Of a DNA stretch of 64,000 nt, positions 1-9,968 are shown in pieces. The first letter of the stretch is position 1. Every line of letters begins with the position of its first letter. The stretch is from Bombilactobacillus mellis (GTDB lineage: Bacteria > Bacillota > Bacilli > Lactobacillales > Lactobacillaceae), in contig NZ_KQ033878.1 in assembly GCF_000967245.1 (NCBI RefSeq), forward strand, positions 124,001 through 188,000. Direction: 5' to 3'. Both the position numbers and the translations under genes were made by a program. The notes under the pieces are model-generated. The model did no database searches. It was not told where the DNA came from and saw only the letters and a list, made by a program, of their open reading frames with translations.

Positions 1-3000
1 GGCCGTCAGTTCTGCCTGCAAACTGGGATTATAAGCAATATAATTTTGCTTTTTCAGTAAAAATTTTTCATCACTATCCGCAAAATAGACTACTACCGGC
101 GTTTTGCCTGGAAATTTCTGTGATATTTTCAATAAGCGTTCCAAATTTTGATTATTTTTGGTTTGAAAACGAACATATAATTGATGCTCCTGTGGTTTAG
201 GGGCAGCTTCAGCTGCCAATTCTATTTTCTGAGCTAGATATTCTTTCGGATTTTTGCTACTGGAAGTAATTTTAAGTTTCATTAGGTAAACTTGCTGAGC
301 TTCTAACTGTACTCGTTGATAAAGTCTCGGAAAGACAGTGATCGGATAATCTCCCAGATCATCGCCACCATTTAAAAAAGCCATCTGTTCGCCTTTTTTA
401 GTCCGAATCACACGTATATCTTGAATATAATATAAAACTTGGGCCGTATGCCCGATTTTTAAATCGACAGATTTTTGCAAATGATAGCCGGTTAATTTTT
501 TTTCATACCGCTCCACAGGATGGCCTGTGACATAGGTGCCTAAATACTGTTTCTCCTTCGTTAATTTCTCATTGAGAGAAAAATCAGCTACTGGCTGTTG
601 TTTCGGCTTTACTACGTCAAACAAGGCAATACTTCCGGCAGCTAATTTAATGCTTTCAATTAAATCCGTTATATTCTGCACCAACTGGCGCCGATTGCTG
701 GTAAAAACGTCTAAAGCCCCACTATAAACCAGGGGTAAAATATTTTCCTTTTTTAAAAAACGTGGATCTAACCGACGTAAAAAGTCAACGATATCGTGAT
801 ATTTTCCCGATTGTCGTTTATTTAAAATTTCCTTAACTAAGTCCCGACGCACTTTTTTGATAAAGAACAGACCAAAGCGCAAATGCTGCTGATCTTCCAA
901 GGTGAAATATTGTTGACTCTCATTAACACTAGGAGGTAAAACCTGGATTTTTCGTACTTTTAAAGCCTGTAAATAATTAGTAATTTTGGTATCGTTATTG
1001 ATATTAGAATTTAAAAGGGCTGCAAAAAAAGCTTGCGGATAATGCACTTTAATATAAGCCAAAGAAAAAGCCAGTTTACTATAGGCTACTGCATGCGACT
1101 TATTAAAGCCATAATTAGCAAAACGTTCAATATAATCGTATACTTTCAGCGCTTTTTGCCGTTGATGTCCGCGCGCTACTGCCTTAGTTACAAATTCATC
1201 ACGTTTTTGTTCCAGTAAAGTGTCATTTTTTTTGGCAATTGCCCGCCGCAATAAATCAGCTTCTGCCAGACTAAAGCCTGCCATTTGAGATACCACTTGC
1301 ATTACCTGCTCTTGATAGACTAATACTCCATAAGTAGAACGTAAAATTGGCTCTAGGCTGTCATCAGGATAGCTGATCGGTTCTTGATGATGCTTACGGG
1401 CAATAAAATGATTAATGTTTTGCATCGGGCCGGGCCGATAAAGGGCATTGGTAGCCACAATATCTTGAAAACTAGTCGGTTTTAGACGGCGCAGTACTGA
1501 ACGAATTCCCGCTGATTCAAATTGAAAAACTCCGGCTGTATCACCTCTTTGAAAAAGCTGGAGGGTAGCTTCATCTTGTAAGGAAATATGCTTTAATTCA
1601 AAGTTGGAATCAAAATACTGCCGAATTAGTTGCACGGCGGCATTAAGAATAGTTAAATTACGCAAACCTAGAAAATCAATTTTTAACAGGCCTAAAGCCT
1701 CAACATTTTCTTTCGTTTGCTGTGTCAACAAGGCCCCATCACTGCCGCCTTTTTGCAAAGCAACAGTCTCCTCCAAATCACTGGCACTAAGGACAATGCC
1801 GGCAGCATGAGTTGAAAAATGCCGCGGCAGATTTTCAATTTTTAGAGCTGTTTTAAAAATTAATTGATTACGAGCAGACTGGCGATACAAATTCTGCAAA
1901 GCCGGTGATTGTTGATAGGCCGTTTTTAAATCAATTCCTAAAACACTGGGAATAGCTTTGGACCAGCGATTTAATTCCAATTGACTCAAGCCAAAAACTC
2001 GACCCACATCACGAATTGCTTGTTTAGCTGCAAAAGTTCCAAAAGTAATAATCTGAGCCATATGGTTATCACCATATTTGTGTTGCATATACTGGACCAA
2101 TTCGTCACGACGATCATCGGGAATATCTAAATCAATATCCGGCATATCCACACGTTCCGGATTTAAAAATCTTTCAAATAACAGATCATATTCCACAGGA
2201 TCAATTTGTGTAATACCAAGAGCATAACTGACTAAAGAACCGGCAGCAGAACCCCGCCCCGGTCCGGTCATAATTTTTCGCTGATGTGCTTGCTTGATCA
2301 CATCCCAGACGATCAAAAAATAATCAGCATAGCCCATTTTAGCGATTACGGCTAACTCATGTTGAGCCCGTTGTTGATAAGCCGCAGGAATTTGTGCGCC
2401 CAACAGGTGCTTTAAGCCTTGAGCTACCAGCTGCTTTAAATAAGTCATCGAATCTAAATTTTGGGGAGTGGCAAACTTAGGTAATTGCGTTCTTTGAAAA
2501 GGGATATCTAATTGACATTGTTCAGCAATTTTTTGCGTATTATCAATGGCCGTTTGCAGATTGTGTTTTTGAAAAGCTTCTGTAAAATCTTGGTTTGAAC
2601 GAAAATAGTTTTCCCCTTCTTTAGTAAAATAAGAGATTTTCTCACCTTGGGCAATATGATGCAGAACTTCATTACTAAAAGCATCTTCGGCTTTTAAATA
2701 TCTTATTTCATCTATGGCGACACAAGGTAAATCATGTAATTGGGCTAAACGTTGAATGACAGAAGCCTGTTTTTCAGCGTGGTTGCATAAACCGACTCCC
2801 AAATACAGGTCACGATGCTTAATTTTCTTGAGCGCTTGGACGTAATCTGTCACTTTTGAAGAACCCTTGAATAACAGTTGGCTGAGTTCACTCTGTTGTG
2901 TTGGTACAATCATAATTAAATCTTCTAAAAGTGCTTCATAATTTGGCAAACGAAAGTGATCCGCTTGCGTCATTAAAGCGGTTGATAACTTTAATAAATT

Positions 3001-3273
3001 ATGATAGCCCGTGATATTTTTAGCCAAAACTACCAGATGATAATTTTCTGTTGGCTCCAGCAAACCCGGAGCGGCAATGGTCATCCCCAAAATGGGATGT
3101 AAGTGTTTGTGCTGCGCTAATTTATAAAATTTTACTAATCCATAGGTCACATTAATATCCGTTAAAGCCACACTAGTATAGCCCAGCTTTTGTGCCTGAT
3201 CCACTAACTGATTAAGATCAATAGTACTTTGCAATAAGGTATAGCTGCTCAAAACTTGCAATTGTGTTGCCAT
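1..3273 (-). CDS. dnaE: DNA polymerase III subunit alpha, DnaE type (3' end cut by window edge)
   Basis: Replicative polymerase of the DnaE type, which in Firmicutes works beside PolC. About 1091 residues can be read from the ATG at 3273, which has a GGAGG-like site just upstream. The family is about 1100 residues long, so only the extreme C-terminus is missing. Visible parts are an N-terminal PHP domain, the catalytic motif PDIDLD near residue 376 (two of its Asp are metal ligands), a GPGRGSAAGSLV stretch, a Y-RPGPM motif in the fingers and an OB-fold near the C-terminus. The PHP His-x-His is replaced (LQVLSSYTLL), so the PHP domain is probably not a nuclease. Divergent from a DUF2929-like gene. 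Identification is very secure. Confidence 0.97.
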   Translation of the reverse strand, partial: MATQLQVLSSYTLLQSTIDLNQLVDQAQKLGYTSVALTDINVTYGLVKFYKLAQHKHLHPILGMTIAAPGLLEPTENYHLVVLAKNITGYHNLLKLSTALMTQADHFRLPNYEALLEDLIMIVPTQQSELSQLLFKGSSKVTDYVQALKKIKHRDLYLGVGLCNHAEKQASVIQRLAQLHDLPCVAIDEIRYLKAEDAFSNEVLHHIAQGEKISYFTKEGENYFRSNQDFTEAFQKHNLQTAIDNTQKIAEQCQLDIPFQRTQLPKFATPQNLDSMTYLKQLVAQGLKHLLGAQIPAAYQQRAQHELAVIAKMGYADYFLIVWDVIKQAHQRKIMTGPGRGSAAGSLVSYALGITQIDPVEYDLLFERFLNPERVDMPDIDLDIPDDRRDELVQYMQHKYGDNHMAQIITFGTFAAKQAIRDVGRVFGLSQLELNRWSKAIPSVLGIDLKTAYQQSPALQNLYRQSARNQLIFKTALKIENLPRHFSTHAAGIVLSASDLEETVALQKGGSDGALLTQQTKENVEALGLLKIDFLGLRNLTILNAAVQLIRQYFDSNFELKHISLQDEATLQLFQRGDTAGVFQFESAGIRSVLRRLKPTSFQDIVATNALYRPGPMQNINHFIARKHHQEPISYPDDSLEPILRSTYGVLVYQEQVMQVVSQMAGFSLAEADLLRRAIAKKNDTLLEQKRDEFVTKAVARGHQRQKALKVYDYIERFANYGFNKSHAVAYSKLAFSLAYIKVHYPQAFFAALLNSNINNDTKITNYLQALKVRKIQVLPPSVNESQQYFTLEDQQHLRFGLFFIKKVRRDLVKEILNKRQSGKYHDIVDFLRRLDPRFLKKENILPLVYSGALDVFTSNRRQLVQNITDLIESIKLAAGSIALFDVVKPKQQPVADFSLNEKLTKEKQYLGTYVTGHPVERYEKKLTGYHLQKSVDLKIGHTAQVLYYIQDIRVIRTKKGEQMAFLNGGDDLGDYPITVFPRLYQRVQLEAQQVYLMKLKITSSSKNPKEYLAQKIELAAEAAPKPQEHQLYVRFQTKNNQNLERLLKISQKFPGKTPVVVYFADSDEKFLLKKQNYIAYNPSLQAELTA

Positions 3274-3367
3274 AACAACCTCCTCTTGCTGTCATTTTAC
3301 CGCATTTTTTTCAAAAATTTATAGAAAGGCTTTAATTTATGTGTTAAAATTTGGCTATGAAAGTGAG

Positions 3368-3556
3368 ATGGACGTTTTGAAATATCTCGTAGTTCTGTTT
3401 TGGACAATTGTTTATGGACAAGTCATTGGTTTTATTGGTTCTTCTCTTGTCAGTGCCACTTATAACCCTATGAATACTCTGATTGTTTCCATTATTTTTG
3501 GCATTATTCTTTGTGTTTTGCCAAATATTATGCAACCTAATTCTAAAAAAGGATAA
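3368..3556 (+). CDS. DUF2929-like small membrane protein
   Basis: Small hydrophobic protein of about 60 residues, divergent from dnaE. It has two predicted membrane segments, KYLVVLFWTIVYGQVIGFIG and a second one around LIVSIIFGIILCVLP, separated by a short loop, and a short basic tail. The pattern (KY-VVLFW...GQVIGFIGS) fits the DUF2929 family, which I recall as often adjacent to dnaE in lactobacilli; its function is unknown. The start is uncertain. A GTG at 3341 has GAAAGG upstream. The ATG at 3368 has a site too close to it. A TTG at 3377 has GAGATGG five bases upstream and would give a protein starting MKYLVVLFW, which is the family's usual start. A strong terminator overlaps its stop codon. 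Confidence 0.72.
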   Translation: MDVLKYLVVLFWTIVYGQVIGFIGSSLVSATYNPMNTLIVSIIFGIILCVLPNIMQPNSKKG

Positions 3557-3579
3557 CCCGCAGAGGGTTATCCTTTTTC
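3551..3579 (+). terminator. Rho-independent terminator of the DUF2929-like gene
   Basis: A perfect 9-bp stem, GGATAACCC (3551-3559) with GGGTTATCC (3565-3573), has a 5-nt loop and is followed by TTTTTCT. The gene's TAA stop lies inside the left arm. Confidence 0.9.
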
Positions 3580-3641
3580 TTCAGCTTGAAGCAGACGCAC
3601 CAATGTCTTTAAAATTAAAAATTGCTGGTGTTTTTAGATAT

Positions 3642-3670
3642 AAAAATAGGATGAGATAAAGTACCCCATC
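3642..3670 (-). terminator. Likely terminator of rpmF
   Basis: Read on the minus strand, GATGGGGTA pairs with TATCTCATC around a 3-nt loop (nine pairs, two of them G-U), followed by CTATTTTTAT. It lies about 40 bases beyond the rpmF stop. The wobble pairs make it weaker than the other terminators here. Confidence 0.6.
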
Positions 3671-3711
3671 ACTAATTTTGGCTATCTTTTCTTGAACCTT
3701 TTAAGTCCTTT

Positions 3712-3897
3712 TTAATTGTTGCCTTGGTTCGCCTTTACAACTTGACGTCCCTTATAATATCCCTTAGGGGAAACATGATGATTCATGCGATATTCACCTG
3801 TGGTGACATCAAATTGAATATTCGGTTGACTTAATTTAATATGTCCTCGACGTTGACGCTTTTTTTGTTTAGATGTTTTTCTTGCTGGAACAGCCAT
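3712..3897 (-). CDS. rpmF: 50S ribosomal protein L32 (zinc-free form)
   Basis: A 61-residue large-subunit ribosomal protein. It starts [19 protein letters not shown], the typical L32 N-terminus, and ends in a basic [10 protein letters not shown] segment. The zinc-ribbon cysteines found in many L32 proteins are absent: there is no Cys at all, and the central part reads [20 protein letters not shown]. This is the C-minus form. AAGGAGAT lies about 10 bases before the ATG. It is downstream of the SDR gene on the same strand, separated by 150 bases without a clear terminator, so it may be reached by read-through or by its own promoter. Confidence 0.95.
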   Translation of the reverse strand: MAVPARKTSKQKKRQRRGHIKLSQPNIQFDVTTGEYRMNHHVSPKGYYKGRQVVKANQGNN

Positions 3898-4047
3898 GTT
3901 TAATTATCTCCTTTTCCAATTACTCTTACAGATACATAAAAACCTCATATTGGTCAGTACCATACCTATGACATGTTACTATCAAATCTTCAAGAGAGCA
4001 AGCATCTTTTGTATTTTCCCATAATTAATATGAATTTGTCAATTTTT

Positions 4048-4857
4048 TTATTTCTTATTACCAATATTTTGCGTTACCCAATCCCCTAATCTAGGAAAAA
4101 TTTCATAAAAAACATGCCCTATTTCCATAATAAAAGGTATATTAATTTCTCTAACTGAATGTCCAATACTAGCCACAATTTTTTGTGCGAGTTTTTCAGG
4201 ATCAAGCATAATAAAATCTACTGTTTCGACATATTTGCCGGTATGATCTGCTTGTTTAAAAAAATCAGTATTCACTGGTCCCGGATTAACGGTAGTTACT
4301 TGGATATTAAAGGGCTTTAGTTCTAATCTTAAACTATTAGAAAAAGCAATCACCGCCGCCTTTGTAGCCGAATAAACCGCTGATTTAGGCGTAGCAATTT
4401 TACCACCCATCGAACCAATATTAATAATTTGCCCTAACTCCTGCTCCATCATGTTGGCAGCAATATAACGGGACATTAACATGGTTCCCAGAACATTAAC
4501 TTGAAACATTCGCTGCCATAAATCATAATCAGTTTCCACAAAGTTGGTAAAATCGCCAAAACCAGCCGCATTAATTAAAACATCCAAATGTTGGTAATTA
4601 GTAATCAATTTTTCAACGGTCGCCTGCACTTGCGCAGCGTCACTAACATCTAACACCTGGATTGCAATCGTTTTAGCTGATAATGCCTGGCACTGTTTTT
4701 GTAATTGGAGCAAACGTTCTTCGCGCCTGGCAATGAGAATCAAATTTGCATTTTGTGCGGCCAATTTTAAGGCAATTTGCCAGCCAATTCCTGACGAAGC
4801 ACCGGTGATAACAATATTTTTATTCTGAAGATCACGTAGTTTGATTATATTAGTCAT
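4048..4857 (-). CDS. Short-chain dehydrogenase/reductase (YqjQ/DltE-like)
   Basis: NAD(P)-dependent oxidoreductase of the classical SDR family, 269 residues. The Rossmann glycine motif TGASSGIG is at residues 18-25, NAAG is near 96, and the catalytic Ser and YSATK stretch is near 145-162. The C-terminal part carries a PGPVNTDF substrate-loop motif. Its ATG overlaps the rnz stop by four bases (ATGA), so the two are translationally coupled. In my knowledge this rnz-SDR pairing is common in Lactobacillales. The physiological substrate is unknown; DltE-like naming rests on similarity only. Confidence 0.88.
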   Translation of the reverse strand: MTNIIKLRDLQNKNIVITGASSGIGWQIALKLAAQNANLILIARREERLLQLQKQCQALSAKTIAIQVLDVSDAAQVQATVEKLITNYQHLDVLINAAGFGDFTNFVETDYDLWQRMFQVNVLGTMLMSRYIAANMMEQELGQIINIGSMGGKIATPKSAVYSATKAAVIAFSNSLRLELKPFNIQVTTVNPGPVNTDFFKQADHTGKYVETVDFIMLDPEKLAQKIVASIGHSVREINIPFIMEIGHVFYEIFPRLGDWVTQNIGNKK

Positions 4858-5798
4858 GAGGATAGCTCCTGGCGTTTAAACTTGATTTCGAAGTGATCAA
4901 AATCTTTTACTACATAACTTTGAGGAAAAACTTCGCGCGCATCATTTAAAAGCTCATAAAATTTATTTCCTACATAACGAGCAGAAATATGAGTCAGCAG
5001 TAATTGTTGCACTCCGGCTTTTTGAGCCACTTGAGCTGCTTGTCTACTAGTCGAATGAAAATGCTGATGAGCTAATTTTGCTTCTGAGCCGGCCAACGTA
5101 CTTTCGTGCACCAAAACATCAGCCTTTAATGCCAGTTTAACACTTTCTGCTGTGTAACGGGTATCACCAATGATAGTAATAGTTCTTCCCGGCTGTGCCG
5201 GGCCAATAAAGTCTTGGCCATTTAAAACCGTACCATCAGCTAATTGAATGGACTCTCCTCTTTTCAATTGTCCCCAGAGCGGCCCATTGGGAATCTGATA
5301 TTGTTGCAGTTGGTCCACTAACAATTCCCCCGGATGCGGCTTTTCTTCGATACGATAACCATAAGAAACAATCCGATGATCTAATTTACCACAGGTTACT
5401 TTAAAAGTCTGATCTTCAAAAATTACGCCGGGATTTTTAATTTCATGATAATTAATCTGATAACCCAAATGACTATCTGATAAATTCAAGGCAGTCTGCA
5501 CAAATTTTTTAATACCTTGAGGGCCATATAACTCTAGTGGCGTTTGTCCGCCCTGAAAAGAACGGGAAGATAATAATCCCGGCAATCCAAAAATATGGTC
5601 TCCATGTAAATGAGTAATAAAGATTTTACTAATTTTACGGGGTTTAATCGTAGTTGCCAAGATCTGTTGTTGTGTGGCTTCCCCGACATCAAACAGCCAA
5701 ATTTCATTACGTTCATTTAATAATTTTAAAGCTACACTGGAAACATTACGACTACGCGAAGGAGCTCCAGCACCAGTTCCTAAAAACTCTAATTCCAT
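4854..5798 (-). CDS. rnz: Ribonuclease Z (tRNA 3' endonuclease)
   Basis: Endonuclease that removes 3' trailers from tRNA precursors lacking an encoded CCA. It has 314 residues, the normal length for the short bacterial form. The metallo-beta-lactamase motif THLHGDH is at residues 62-68 (His63, His65, Asp67, His68 bind zinc). Later ligands are seen in GDTRYT and in [10 protein letters not shown], the last being the family's HxxT-type motif near the C-terminus. It lies 17 bases after the acyltransferase gene and overlaps the SDR gene. Confidence 0.95.
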   Translation of the reverse strand: MELEFLGTGAGAPSRSRNVSSVALKLLNERNEIWLFDVGEATQQQILATTIKPRKISKIFITHLHGDHIFGLPGLLSSRSFQGGQTPLELYGPQGIKKFVQTALNLSDSHLGYQINYHEIKNPGVIFEDQTFKVTCGKLDHRIVSYGYRIEEKPHPGELLVDQLQQYQIPNGPLWGQLKRGESIQLADGTVLNGQDFIGPAQPGRTITIIGDTRYTAESVKLALKADVLVHESTLAGSEAKLAHQHFHSTSRQAAQVAQKAGVQQLLLTHISARYVGNKFYELLNDAREVFPQSYVVKDFDHFEIKFKRQELSS

Positions 5799-5815
5799 TT
5801 TTCAACTTCCACATC

Positions 5816-7723
5816 TTAATATTTAACTTTTTTTAAAATTTGTTGGGCAATAAAATAACTATAATGTTGGGAGCCCTTTTTATTGGTATGAACCTGATCT
5901 TCAAAAAACCAATTTGTATGTTTCTGGGAATAACTATACCAATCGATTATCTGTAAATTAGTAAAATTACGAGCCTGCTGATTCAGAATATTATTCACGG
6001 GTTTTTCCCAAGGCTTTGTCGGCACATGGACATTAATCCAAAAAACCTGTCTTTGGGGACCCGCAATTTGCATGGCTTTTTGAATTTGCGCAGCACTAAT
6101 CATTCCGTTAGTGCCCATTCCCAGAACCACGACATCTGGTAAAAGACCCTTATTTTTATAATATTGCAGTAAATCTAAAGCCACATCAATTCCGCGACTA
6201 ACGTCAGCATTAATAATCATATTCGGAAAAAGCTTACGTAAACCAGCAGAACCGTCCACCATTACTGAATCACCGATAGCTAAAACCGGCAAGTCCTGTG
6301 CCCGTTGTAAATCAAATTGAGACAAACCCATTTTTTCATAACGCCGATTAACAGGATGTTTTTGCGCTTGCTGGCGCCATTTAAGCACTTGTTTATTCGA
6401 TTTAGAAGAAGTCTTTTTCGCACTTTGCTCATGCAGCTTTTGCACAATCCGCCGATTATTGCTATTATTTTGCCGATGATTTTCTTTAATATTTTGAGCC
6501 AGTTGACTATGATTAACGTTTCCGGCCGGCACTTGTCCAGATTTAACCAGACCATAAGTACCAGCTACAACAACCAACCCCAGCAAGCTGAAACCTAATT
6601 TAGAACTCCAATGCCGCGGCGAAAAAGCCTGACGCCATAAATTGGCCCCCTTTTGTTGGGCTAAAGGCCGCTCTACCAGATAATAAGAAAGCCAACTGAT
6701 AATAATTATCAAACTCAATTCGATTACAGGATACAAAATTCGATGATCCGCCAAATTCATAACTTTAGCTTCAAAAAAAACCATCACTGGGTATTGATAT
6801 AAATAAATCCCGTAGCTTAACTTCCCAATTTCACTAAACAACGGGTTAGTTAACAGCCGATTCCAAATTGCGGCCGGATGAGCCGTTACAGCGATAACAA
6901 TAGTTGTTAAAACAGAAAAAATTAAAATACCACCGCGATAAGCAAATGGTTGCGTAGCTTTCATTTTTAACATAAACCAAAGCATTCCCGCAAAAGCCAA
7001 ACCGCCAATAACATTTAGGAAAATTTTATCTTGTTTGAGGATATTTTTTCGCAACCGATCCGTTGGCCAGACAAAAGCTAATAAACAACCTAAAAAAATA
7101 GAAAAAATTCTTGTATCAGTTCCATAATAAACCCGACTGGGATCGACCTGCGGATTATACAAGAGCGCCATTAAAAAGGCTGACATACAGGTCATTAAAA
7201 AAGTTAAACCTAATACGCGCTTTTCTGATATAAATCGTAAAAGCAACACTAAAATTAGCGGCCACAAGAAATAAAATTGACCCTGAATTGAGAGGGTCCA
7301 CATATGTGTAAAGGGCGATTGATTGCCGGCAAAACGTTCAAAATAAGACTGCCCATGGGCAATTTGCCAAAAGTTATAAACATTCAAAACATTGGCTACA
7401 AAAACCGCCCGTAAATTTGCTAATAAATTTTTTTGAAAAAAAACCATATAAGAGCTGGCGGATAATAACATTAACAAGAGACCAGGATACAGGCGTTTAA
7501 TTCTTTTCCAGTAATACGCTTTAAAATTAAAAACTCTCCTTTTACGCAAGGCCCGCAAAATTTGATCCGTAATTAAGTAACCTGATAATGCCAGAAAAAT
7601 TGGGACCCCCAAGTAACCGCCCGAAAAAACATCAGGGTTTAAATGGTATAAGATAACTCCTAAAACCCCGATTGTCCGTAACCCATCAAAGCCAGTAATA
7701 TAACGACGACTTGACTTGTTCAC
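5816..7723 (-). CDS. oatA: OatA-like peptidoglycan O-acetyltransferase
   Basis: Membrane acyltransferase of 635 residues. The N-terminal part (about 1-400) is an acyltransferase-3 domain with about ten membrane segments and the opening GFDGLRTIGVLGVILYHLNP. A basic linker leads to an extracellular SGNH-type esterase domain. Catalytic residues can be placed: Ser486 in AIGDSVM and Asp609/His612 in DQVH, with GMGTNG between. This two-part design is that of OatA, which acetylates muramic acid and gives lysozyme resistance. It could also act on another wall polymer. The start is GTG, with TTGGAG about 12 bases upstream. Next to obgE on the same strand. Confidence 0.85.
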   Translation of the reverse strand: MNKSSRRYITGFDGLRTIGVLGVILYHLNPDVFSGGYLGVPIFLALSGYLITDQILRALRKRRVFNFKAYYWKRIKRLYPGLLLMLLSASSYMVFFQKNLLANLRAVFVANVLNVYNFWQIAHGQSYFERFAGNQSPFTHMWTLSIQGQFYFLWPLILVLLLRFISEKRVLGLTFLMTCMSAFLMALLYNPQVDPSRVYYGTDTRIFSIFLGCLLAFVWPTDRLRKNILKQDKIFLNVIGGLAFAGMLWFMLKMKATQPFAYRGGILIFSVLTTIVIAVTAHPAAIWNRLLTNPLFSEIGKLSYGIYLYQYPVMVFFEAKVMNLADHRILYPVIELSLIIIISWLSYYLVERPLAQQKGANLWRQAFSPRHWSSKLGFSLLGLVVVAGTYGLVKSGQVPAGNVNHSQLAQNIKENHRQNNSNNRRIVQKLHEQSAKKTSSKSNKQVLKWRQQAQKHPVNRRYEKMGLSQFDLQRAQDLPVLAIGDSVMVDGSAGLRKLFPNMIINADVSRGIDVALDLLQYYKNKGLLPDVVVLGMGTNGMISAAQIQKAMQIAGPQRQVFWINVHVPTKPWEKPVNNILNQQARNFTNLQIIDWYSYSQKHTNWFFEDQVHTNKKGSQHYSYFIAQQILKKVKY

Positions 7724-7743
7724 TTTAATTTTACTCCAATATT

Positions 7744-9033
7744 TTACATAAACTCAAATTCAAAATCATCAATGACAACTGTATCTCCAGTTTGAGCCCC
7801 CGCCTGAATTAAGGCATCATCAACTCCCAATCGTTGTAATTTTCGTGCAAAACGCATAATACCATCTTGGTAATCTAAATTACTACGTTGTAAAAGCTCA
7901 CTAACCCGTAGACTAAGGACTTGATAAGTATGCTCATCTAATCTCTGTACTTTTAATTCTTTCTTATCATCGGGAGCAAAATGATAAATCTTTTCATCAG
8001 ATTCTTGAGTCGCAGCTTTTGTTGTAGCCTTAGAAGGAAGCTGTGCTAAAACATCCGCAGTATGGCGCATTAAATCTTGAACCCCTTGATGGGTGACACT
8101 GGAAATTGGATAAATCTCTGCTACCTCAGAGCCCAATTCTTGTTTAAAATTAGCTAAACACTGCTGTGCTCCTGTGAGGTCCATTTTGGTAGCTACAATT
8201 ATTTGTGGTCGTTGAAGAATTTTCGAATCATAATTATTCAATTCTTGACAAATTTGGCGATAATCAGCTACCGGATCGCGGCCATTATTAGGATCCATTT
8301 CTATTAAATGTAAAATAACACGTGTTCTTTCAATGTGCCGTAAGAATTGAAAACCCAAACCACTGCCTTGTGAAGCCCCGGCAATCAGCCCCGGCAAATC
8401 TGCTAAAACAAAATCTCGGCCATCGTCTAATTGCACCATGCCTAAGTTCGGACTCAAAGTCGTAAAATGATAGGCCGCAATTTTCGGTTTGGCCGCAGTT
8501 ACCGTTGATAATAAAGTAGACTTACCTACTGAAGGCAGACCCACTAAGCCCACATCGGCCAATACTTGCAGTTCAAGCTTTAGTGCCCGCTGCTCACCCG
8601 CTGTGCCGTTTTCAGCAACTTCCGGAGCCGTGTTACGAGAATTCGCAAAATGTATATTGCCGCGCCCGCCATGGCCACCTTGAGCTACTACTAATTCCTG
8701 CTCATTCTGCGTTAAATCACCTAATACTTGACCACTATCTAAATCAGTTACAATCGTCCCTGGTGGTACAGTAATATAAATATCTTTAGCGTTAGCGCCG
8801 TGCATGGCCTTAATCATGCCGGCACCACCAGCAGCAGCTTTAAAATGGCGCCGATAACGAAAATCAGTTAAAGTTCTGAGTCCCGAATCAACTTTTAAAA
8901 TCACACTGCCACCATTACCACCATCACCGCCAGCTGGACCGCCTTTGGGAACATATTTCTCATGACGAAAAGCTACCGCACCATCGCCACCATTACCAGC
9001 CTTAACTGTAATTGTTACATTATCAACAAACAT
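7744..9033 (-). CDS. obgE: GTPase Obg
   Basis: Ribosome-associated GTPase needed for large-subunit assembly and stress signalling. From the ATG at 9033 it has 429 residues. The glycine-rich Obg domain covers about 1-157, the G domain starts with GLPSVGKST at 165-173 followed by DLPGLI and ATKMD, and the C-terminal OCT domain ends in DFEFEFM. The chosen start gives [13 protein letters not shown], typical for the family, and has GGAGGAAC four to eleven bases upstream. A longer reading from 9063 would add ten unconserved residues. It is the first gene of a minus-strand group with oatA, rnz and SDR. Confidence 0.97.
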   Translation of the reverse strand: MFVDNVTITVKAGNGGDGAVAFRHEKYVPKGGPAGGDGGNGGSVILKVDSGLRTLTDFRYRRHFKAAAGGAGMIKAMHGANAKDIYITVPPGTIVTDLDSGQVLGDLTQNEQELVVAQGGHGGRGNIHFANSRNTAPEVAENGTAGEQRALKLELQVLADVGLVGLPSVGKSTLLSTVTAAKPKIAAYHFTTLSPNLGMVQLDDGRDFVLADLPGLIAGASQGSGLGFQFLRHIERTRVILHLIEMDPNNGRDPVADYRQICQELNNYDSKILQRPQIIVATKMDLTGAQQCLANFKQELGSEVAEIYPISSVTHQGVQDLMRHTADVLAQLPSKATTKAATQESDEKIYHFAPDDKKELKVQRLDEHTYQVLSLRVSELLQRSNLDYQDGIMRFARKLQRLGVDDALIQAGAQTGDTVVIDDFEFEFM

Positions 9034-9143
9034 GCAGTTCCTCCATTGATTCTTATCAATCAATCATTTTATCATACTTAACCGCATTATTGACTATAAT
9101 TACCTTAAAAATCCATCTTTTTAGTAGTAAATTTTTTAATCAA

Positions 9144-9187
9144 TTTTGAACGCTTTTGATTGCTTTTGAATAAAAATAGTGTATTAT
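9144..9187 (+). promoter_or_regulatory. fruRKA promoter with three phased operator repeats
   Basis: TTTTGAA (9144-9150), TTTTGAT (9154-9160) and TTTTGAA (9164-9170) are spaced exactly ten bases apart. They overlap a candidate -35 TTGCTT (9160-9165), which is 16 bases from the -10 TATTAT (9182-9187). Phased direct repeats are the usual binding pattern for DeoR-family repressors such as the one encoded just downstream. Binding there would block the promoter, giving autoregulation. The regulator assignment is inference. Confidence 0.72.
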
Positions 9188-9209
9188 ATGAAATGGAGGT
9201 GAGGTGTAA

Positions 9210-9968
9210 GTGATTACAGAGCGGCGTCATCAGCTCATTTTACAACAATTAAAATCTAATCAAGTTCTAACAACTAAAGATTTGATGAAGTTAACCGGTG
9301 CTTCCGTCTCTACTATTAGAAGAGACTTAATGCAATTGGAAAAGCAACAATTGTTATTAAGGGTTCATGGCGGTTGTAAATCTCTCAATTCCCATCTACA
9401 TGAGGAAGCGCGTGTTTCACAACGTCAGCAAATGTCGCTGCAACAAAAACGACAGATTGCAAAACATGCGGCCGCACTGGTCCAAAATAACGAAGTCATT
9501 TTTTTAGATTCTGGTACAACTGTTCAAAAAATGATTCCTTTTTTACAAAATAAGAAGCAGTTACTAGTTATCACTAATAGTGTAGATAATGGTTCTATCT
9601 TAGCCGATTACCAGATTAAAACTATTATTTTAGGTGGTAATTTACGTTCCTTAACTAAGGCTACAGTTGGTCCTAATATTGCCATGTATTTAGACAATTG
9701 TCATATCAACCGGGCTTTTATGGGAACTAACGGCTTTGATTACGTTCACGGCTATACTACTCCTGATCCGGATGAATCAGCAGTTAAAAGATTAGCCATT
9801 CAGCATTCCGATCAGGCCTATATTTTGGCAGACAGTTCCAAATATGGTCAGGTCCGTTTTAGCAAATTTGCTGATTTGGCAGCTGCACAATTAATTACTG
9901 ATCATTTACCCACCACTGCTTATCACCATTTGCTTGACTATACTAAAGTAACGGAGGTTAAAAATTGA
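9210..9968 (+). CDS. fruR: DeoR-family transcriptional regulator of fructose operon
   Basis: Repressor of 252 residues. An N-terminal winged helix-turn-helix (about 1-57, with GASVSTIRRDLMQLE) is followed by the DeoR C-terminal sensor domain, which is related to ribose-phosphate isomerases and binds a sugar phosphate. GTG start at 9210 with GGAGGTGAG upstream. Its stop overlaps the fruK start, so regulator, kinase and transporter form one operon. Fructose-1-phosphate is the expected inducer in this family; this is not shown here. Confidence 0.93.
   Translation: MITERRHQLILQQLKSNQVLTTKDLMKLTGASVSTIRRDLMQLEKQQLLLRVHGGCKSLNSHLHEEARVSQRQQMSLQQKRQIAKHAAALVQNNEVIFLDSGTTVQKMIPFLQNKKQLLVITNSVDNGSILADYQIKTIILGGNLRSLTKATVGPNIAMYLDNCHINRAFMGTNGFDYVHGYTTPDPDESAVKRLAIQHSDQAYILADSSKYGQVRFSKFADLAAAQLITDHLPTTAYHHLLDYTKVTEVKN

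Noticed and set aside
3898-4047. Possible promoter or regulatory RNA between SDR and rpmF
   Set aside because: A TTGACA at 4036-4041 (minus strand) has no matching -10 at a good distance, and no stable fold was found by eye.
6280-6598. Short open frames on both strands inside oatA
   Set aside because: They overlap the intact, motif-bearing oatA frame and have no signals of their own.
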